Below the pieces are notes generated by a model. That model ran no database searches and was not told the DNA's origin. It saw only the letters and a program-made list of their open reading frames with translations. Position numbers and translations under genes: made by a program. Shown here in pieces: positions 42,928-45,562 of a DNA stretch of 45,562 nt (within the stretch, counting starts at the first letter, position 1; every line of letters begins with the position of its first letter). The stretch lies in NCBI GenBank assembly GCA_025355325.1, contig JANXZX010000130.1:1-45562 (forward strand), read 5' to 3'. The stretch comes from Geobacteraceae bacterium (GTDB lineage: Bacteria; Desulfobacterota; Desulfuromonadia; Geobacterales; Pseudopelobacteraceae).

Positions 42928-43344
42928 GTGGGACAAACGGTACGATTTGGTATTTCGCTTGATGAAAAATTGTTGCAGAATTTTGATCAGCTGATAGAGC
43001 AGAAAAGCTATATGAACCGTTCCGAGGCGATTCGCGATCTTATCCGGGCGTCGCTGGTCGAGGAACGCTGCGGAGCGGAGAATCAGGAAGCGGTCGGCAC
43101 GGTAACACTGGTCTATAATCACCATGTGCGGGATCTTGCCGATAAACTGACCGACCACCAGCATGACCATCATGATCAGATAATATCCACCCTGCATGTT
43201 CATCTTGATGCCCATAACTGCCTTGAAGTGCTGGTCATTCGCGGGACAGTGCAATTGGTGAAGCAGATCGCCGATGAACTGATCAGCGTCAAAGGGGTCA
43301 AGCATGGCAAGCTGGTGCTGACCACCACCGGAGAGGATCTCTAG
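42928..43344 (+). CDS. nikR: Nickel-responsive regulator NikR
   Basis: This is a 139-residue protein starting at GTG 42928, six bases after AAGGAGG (42915-42921); this gives [15 protein letters not shown], the usual ribbon-helix-helix start. The DNA-binding domain covers about 1-50. The ACT-like C-terminal domain holds the square-planar nickel site HVHLDAHNC (His, His, Cys) and the upstream His in HDHHDQ. It should repress nickel uptake when nickel is plentiful, most likely the divergent cbiQO. Confidence 0.93.
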   Translation: MGQTVRFGISLDEKLLQNFDQLIEQKSYMNRSEAIRDLIRASLVEERCGAENQEAVGTVTLVYNHHVRDLADKLTDHQHDHHDQIISTLHVHLDAHNCLEVLVIRGTVQLVKQIADELISVKGVKHGKLVLTTTGEDL

Positions 43345-43349
43345 TCACG

Positions 43350-43736
43350 ATGCCGGAGATGAAAACCGCTGCAACGATAGCCATCTTTTGTGCAGGTGGC
43401 GGACTTACACGCTACTACCTGTCCGGCTGGGTGTATAACCTGCTGGGCCGGTCGTTTCCGTACGGCACCTTTGTGGTCAACATCATCGGTGCTTTTTTTA
43501 TCGGATTAATCATGGAGCTTGGCTTACGCAGCACCATGATTCCCGATACCCTCCGGCTCGGGTTGACGGTCGGCTTTCTCGGAGGTTTGACCACATTTTC
43601 CACCTTCAGTTTTGAGACCTTCTCGTTGCTGGAGGATGGTCAGTTCCTGATCGCTTTCACCAATATTCTGGCAAGTGTGCTGGTTTGTCTCCTGTTTACC
43701 TGGCTGGGAATAATAACTGTGAGAACCTTGGCATAA
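43350..43736 (+). CDS. crcB: Fluoride channel CrcB/Fluc
   Basis: This is a 128-residue protein with four TM helices and the Fluc signatures: GGGLTRYYLSG, YGTFVVNIIGAFFIG (with the pore Asn) and GFLGGLTTFSTFSFE (with the Phe-box and TFS stretch). It exports fluoride as a dual-topology dimer. The ATG lies five bases after the nikR stop, so it is probably translated from the same message; no fluoride riboswitch is seen. Confidence 0.93.
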   Translation: MPEMKTAATIAIFCAGGGLTRYYLSGWVYNLLGRSFPYGTFVVNIIGAFFIGLIMELGLRSTMIPDTLRLGLTVGFLGGLTTFSTFSFETFSLLEDGQFLIAFTNILASVLVCLLFTWLGIITVRTLA

Positions 43737-43746
43737 GGATACTGTT

Positions 43747-44091
43747 ATGACTAAACTGATTGGCGAGCAGGTGCTGATGCGGATTTTTATCGGAGAGGGT
43801 GACCGTTTCGGGCACAAACCGCTCTATGAGGCGCTGGTGGAATTGCTGCGGGACGAAGGTTTTGCCGGGGCGACTGTGTTGCGGGGTGTGTGCGGCTTCG
43901 GTGCCAACCGGGTCTACCATACCCAGAAGTTGCTTGATCTTTCGGCGCACCTGCCGCTGGTGGTGGAAGTCGTTGATACACAGGAAAAGATCAACACGAT
44001 CATGCCGCGTATTGATGACATGATGGACGGCGGCATGATCACCCTGGAAAAAGCGACCGTTATCCGCTACAGTCGTGAAGATCAGAAATAA
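43747..44091 (+). CDS. DUF190 (PII-like) protein
   Basis: This is a 114-residue protein with the DUF190 pattern: MRIFIGEGDRFGHKPLYEALVELLRDEGFAGATVLRGVCGFG in several blocks, then LPLVVEVVDTQEKIN and the end VIRYS. Structures of this family have the PII fold, suggesting regulation. It follows crcB by 10 bp, and crcB-DUF190 pairs are frequent in bacteria, so it may tune fluoride export. Confidence 0.92.
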   Translation: MTKLIGEQVLMRIFIGEGDRFGHKPLYEALVELLRDEGFAGATVLRGVCGFGANRVYHTQKLLDLSAHLPLVVEVVDTQEKINTIMPRIDDMMDGGMITLEKATVIRYSREDQK

Positions 44092-44151
44092 TTATTCATG
44101 ATATTAATGTTTCACTACACTAGTTAAATGAACGGTGAGGTCAGAATAACG

Positions 44152-45135
44152 ATGCAAGCTGATGCAAAAATATTTGTCGCAGGCCACCGGGGCATGGTTG
44201 GATCTGCCATAGTCAGAGCACTTCAGCAGGCCGGTTACCGTAACCTGCTGCTCAGATCCCGAACGGAACTGGACCTCTGTAATCAGGGCGATGTTGAAGC
44301 CTTTTTTCGCGAAAACCAGCCGGAATACGTCTTTCTTGCGGCAGCCCGTGTCGGCGGTATCATTGCCAACAGTTCCTATAAAGGTGAGTTCATTCATGAC
44401 AACCTGATGATTCAGAACAACATCATCCACAGTTCCTGGTTATCCGGTGTCAATCGTCTGCTGTTTCTCGGCAGCACCTGCATCTACCCCAAATTTGCCC
44501 CGCAGCCGATGAAAGAAGAATACCTGCTGACCGGCCCTCTTGAACCGACCAATGATGCCTATGCAATAGCTAAAATTGCCGGAATCTGCCAATGCCGCTC
44601 CTACAATCAGCAGTACGGCACTCGCTACCTGTCAGCGATGCCGAACAACCTGTATGGGCCCAATGACAACTTTGATCCGGAAAAGTCGCACGTTCTTCCA
44701 GCCATGATCAGAAAGTTTCATGAAGCGAAGCAGCGTGGTGACACCCAGGTAACAATCTGGGGAACCGGTACTCCGCTGCGCGAATTTCTTCAAGTTGATG
44801 ACCTGGCGGCAGCCTGTGTCTTTCTGATGAACCTTGAAGATTCTCGCTATGATGCGCTGCTGAATGATCCGGTTGCGCCGGCACTGATCAATATCGGTTC
44901 CGGTCAGGAAATAAGCATCCGTGATCTGGCGCTGCTTGTTCAGGATGTAGTCGGTTTTACCGGAACTCTGGTTTTTGACACCAGCAAGCCAGACGGAACG
45001 CCCCGCAAGCTGGCTGATTCATCCCGGATACATGCGCTTGGCTGGCGGCATGGGATTGAACTGCGGGATGGTATAGCAGGAGCGTACCGGTGGTTTCTTG
45101 ATAATTATGCATGGATTGATTCCCGGCGGCCATAG
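44152..45135 (+). CDS. fcl: GDP-L-fucose synthase
   Basis: This is a 327-residue short-chain dehydrogenase/epimerase that converts GDP-4-keto-6-deoxymannose to GDP-L-fucose for surface polysaccharide. It shows the NADP-binding GHRGMVGSA, AAARVGGI, LGSTCIYP with the catalytic Ser, YAIAKIAG with the Tyr-x3-Lys pair, NLYGPNDNFDPEKSHVLPA and LREFLQVDD. ATG 44152 is preferred because the protein then starts just before the Rossmann motif and GAGG lies upstream; ATG 44128 has no ribosome site. The usual partner gmd is not in the window. Confidence 0.93.
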   Translation: MQADAKIFVAGHRGMVGSAIVRALQQAGYRNLLLRSRTELDLCNQGDVEAFFRENQPEYVFLAAARVGGIIANSSYKGEFIHDNLMIQNNIIHSSWLSGVNRLLFLGSTCIYPKFAPQPMKEEYLLTGPLEPTNDAYAIAKIAGICQCRSYNQQYGTRYLSAMPNNLYGPNDNFDPEKSHVLPAMIRKFHEAKQRGDTQVTIWGTGTPLREFLQVDDLAAACVFLMNLEDSRYDALLNDPVAPALINIGSGQEISIRDLALLVQDVVGFTGTLVFDTSKPDGTPRKLADSSRIHALGWRHGIELRDGIAGAYRWFLDNYAWIDSRRP

Positions 45136-45196
45136 TACGTTGAGGCAACTAAATGATACCGATATAACTGTAAATGGATTAAACACTCAACGGCGA

Positions 45197-45349
45197 TTTA
45201 ACAGGGATGCAGGGGATTCAGGGGATAAGATCAGAAGTTTGGACAGAAGATTTGTTTTAACAAGAAGTTTTGGTTTTCATCCCTTTTCCCTTTCATCCCT
45301 GTAAGAAAGATGATCCGGTTTAACAGGGATTCAGAGGATAAGAGCGGAA
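45197..45349. repeat. AACAGGGAT repeat cluster upstream of the GxxExxY gene
   Basis: TTTAACAGGGAT occurs at 45197-45208 and 45319-45330 in the same orientation, followed by related GGATTCAGGGGATAAGA and TTCAGAGGATAAGA stretches. A related copy runs the other way at 45278-45302 (CATCCC, CCCTTTCATCCCTGTA). The block occupies most of the gap before the GxxExxY start, contains no gene, and can fold into stem-loops. Confidence 0.75.
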
Positions 45350-45415
45350 TCGGATTGAAGATTTTTGTTAAACAAAAACCTTTATTTTTATCTTTTTTTC
45401 AAAGGTATTGTCAGC

Positions 45416-45562
45416 ATGGTGCATGAAGAGCTAACAGAGAAAATCCTCAAAGCTTGTTTCGAGGTTAGCAACGAGCTTGGCAGCGGTTTTCTTGAATCTG
45501 TTTATGAGAAAGCCTTATTGATTGCGTTGAGAGACGCAGGGATAAAGGCTGAGTCGCAAAAG
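45416..45562 (+). CDS. GxxExxY family protein, 3' end outside window
   Basis: The first 49 residues are visible. They contain HEELTEKILKACFEVSNELG and GFLESVYEKAL, where GFLESVY is the exact GxxExxY motif that names the family; the Glu belongs to a PD-(D/E)XK-like nuclease fold. AAAGG lies upstream of the ATG. Function is unknown; members are frequently scattered in multiple copies and preceded by short repeats, as here. Confidence 0.88.
   Translation, partial: MVHEELTEKILKACFEVSNELGSGFLESVYEKALLIALRDAGIKAESQK

Noticed and set aside
43340-43350. Fluoride riboswitch before crcB
   Set aside because: crcB starts five bases after the nikR stop, leaving no room for an untranslated leader.

Overview
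The window looks like a chromosome segment of a Geobacter/Pelobacter-type bacterium (Desulfuromonadota, formerly Deltaproteobacteria). Pointers are a SLC5-type acetate permease paired with a DUF485 protein, a sensor kinase with a periplasmic c-type haem motif and DUF3365 input, many hybrid histidine kinases, a DUF134/NifX-like pair, and a lexA operator close to the GGTT-N2-C-N4-G-N3-ACC box reported, from memory, for Geobacter. This is inference from gene content, not a species call. No rRNA, tRNA or CRISPR array was seen.

Layout. 1-7000: the 3' part of an adenylosuccinate synthetase-like gene, then three signalling proteins (PAS-GGDEF, a two-TM sensor kinase, a MASE3-like kinase) and a small protein. 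7200-11450 (minus): a lipase-fold hydrolase, an outer-membrane barrel protein, and a SulP transporter fused to STAS and cyclic-nucleotide domains. 11500-13500: lexA with an operator overlapping its promoter and start codon, a lipoprotein, and a hicAB toxin-antitoxin pair. 13630-19700: a TetR regulator and a TolC / adaptor / ABC permease / ABC ATPase export operon, linked by matching TGTGA-N8-TCACA operators, followed by a CDF-like transporter and a J-domain protein. 19880-24330: DUF169, a tiny membrane ORF, a DsrE-like protein, and a 1022-residue haem/PAS hybrid kinase. 24620-27760: NifX-like plus DUF134, a frameshifted chemotaxis receptor, and a TlpA-like lipoprotein. 27930-31100 (minus): the acetate uptake operon with an IclR regulator. 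31345-35050: MarR, another hybrid kinase, and a hypothetical protein. 35159-37952 (minus): the remains of a type VI secretion locus. 38331-41112: a phasin-like protein, a UbiB-type kinase, and a response regulator with a Cys-rich tail. 41152-44091: a nickel/cobalt ECF module with NikR, then CrcB and DUF190. 44152 to the end: GDP-fucose synthase, then a repeat cluster before the start of a GxxExxY-family gene.

The most interesting structure is repetitive DNA. An element of about 300 bp with 16-bp perfect inverted termini (CCACGAAGACGCGAAG) sits at the scar of the deleted type VI locus. A second 176-bp element with its own imperfect termini is nested in it and flanked by ATAAA on both sides. 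An uninterrupted partial copy of the outer element lies at 27764-27850 and an end fragment at 7066-7100. A third repeat family (AACAGGGAT type) lies immediately upstream of the GxxExxY gene. The type VI cluster is a fossil: tssJ looks intact, tssK is cut after about 100 residues, tssH has two internal deletions, and the genes normally found between them are gone.
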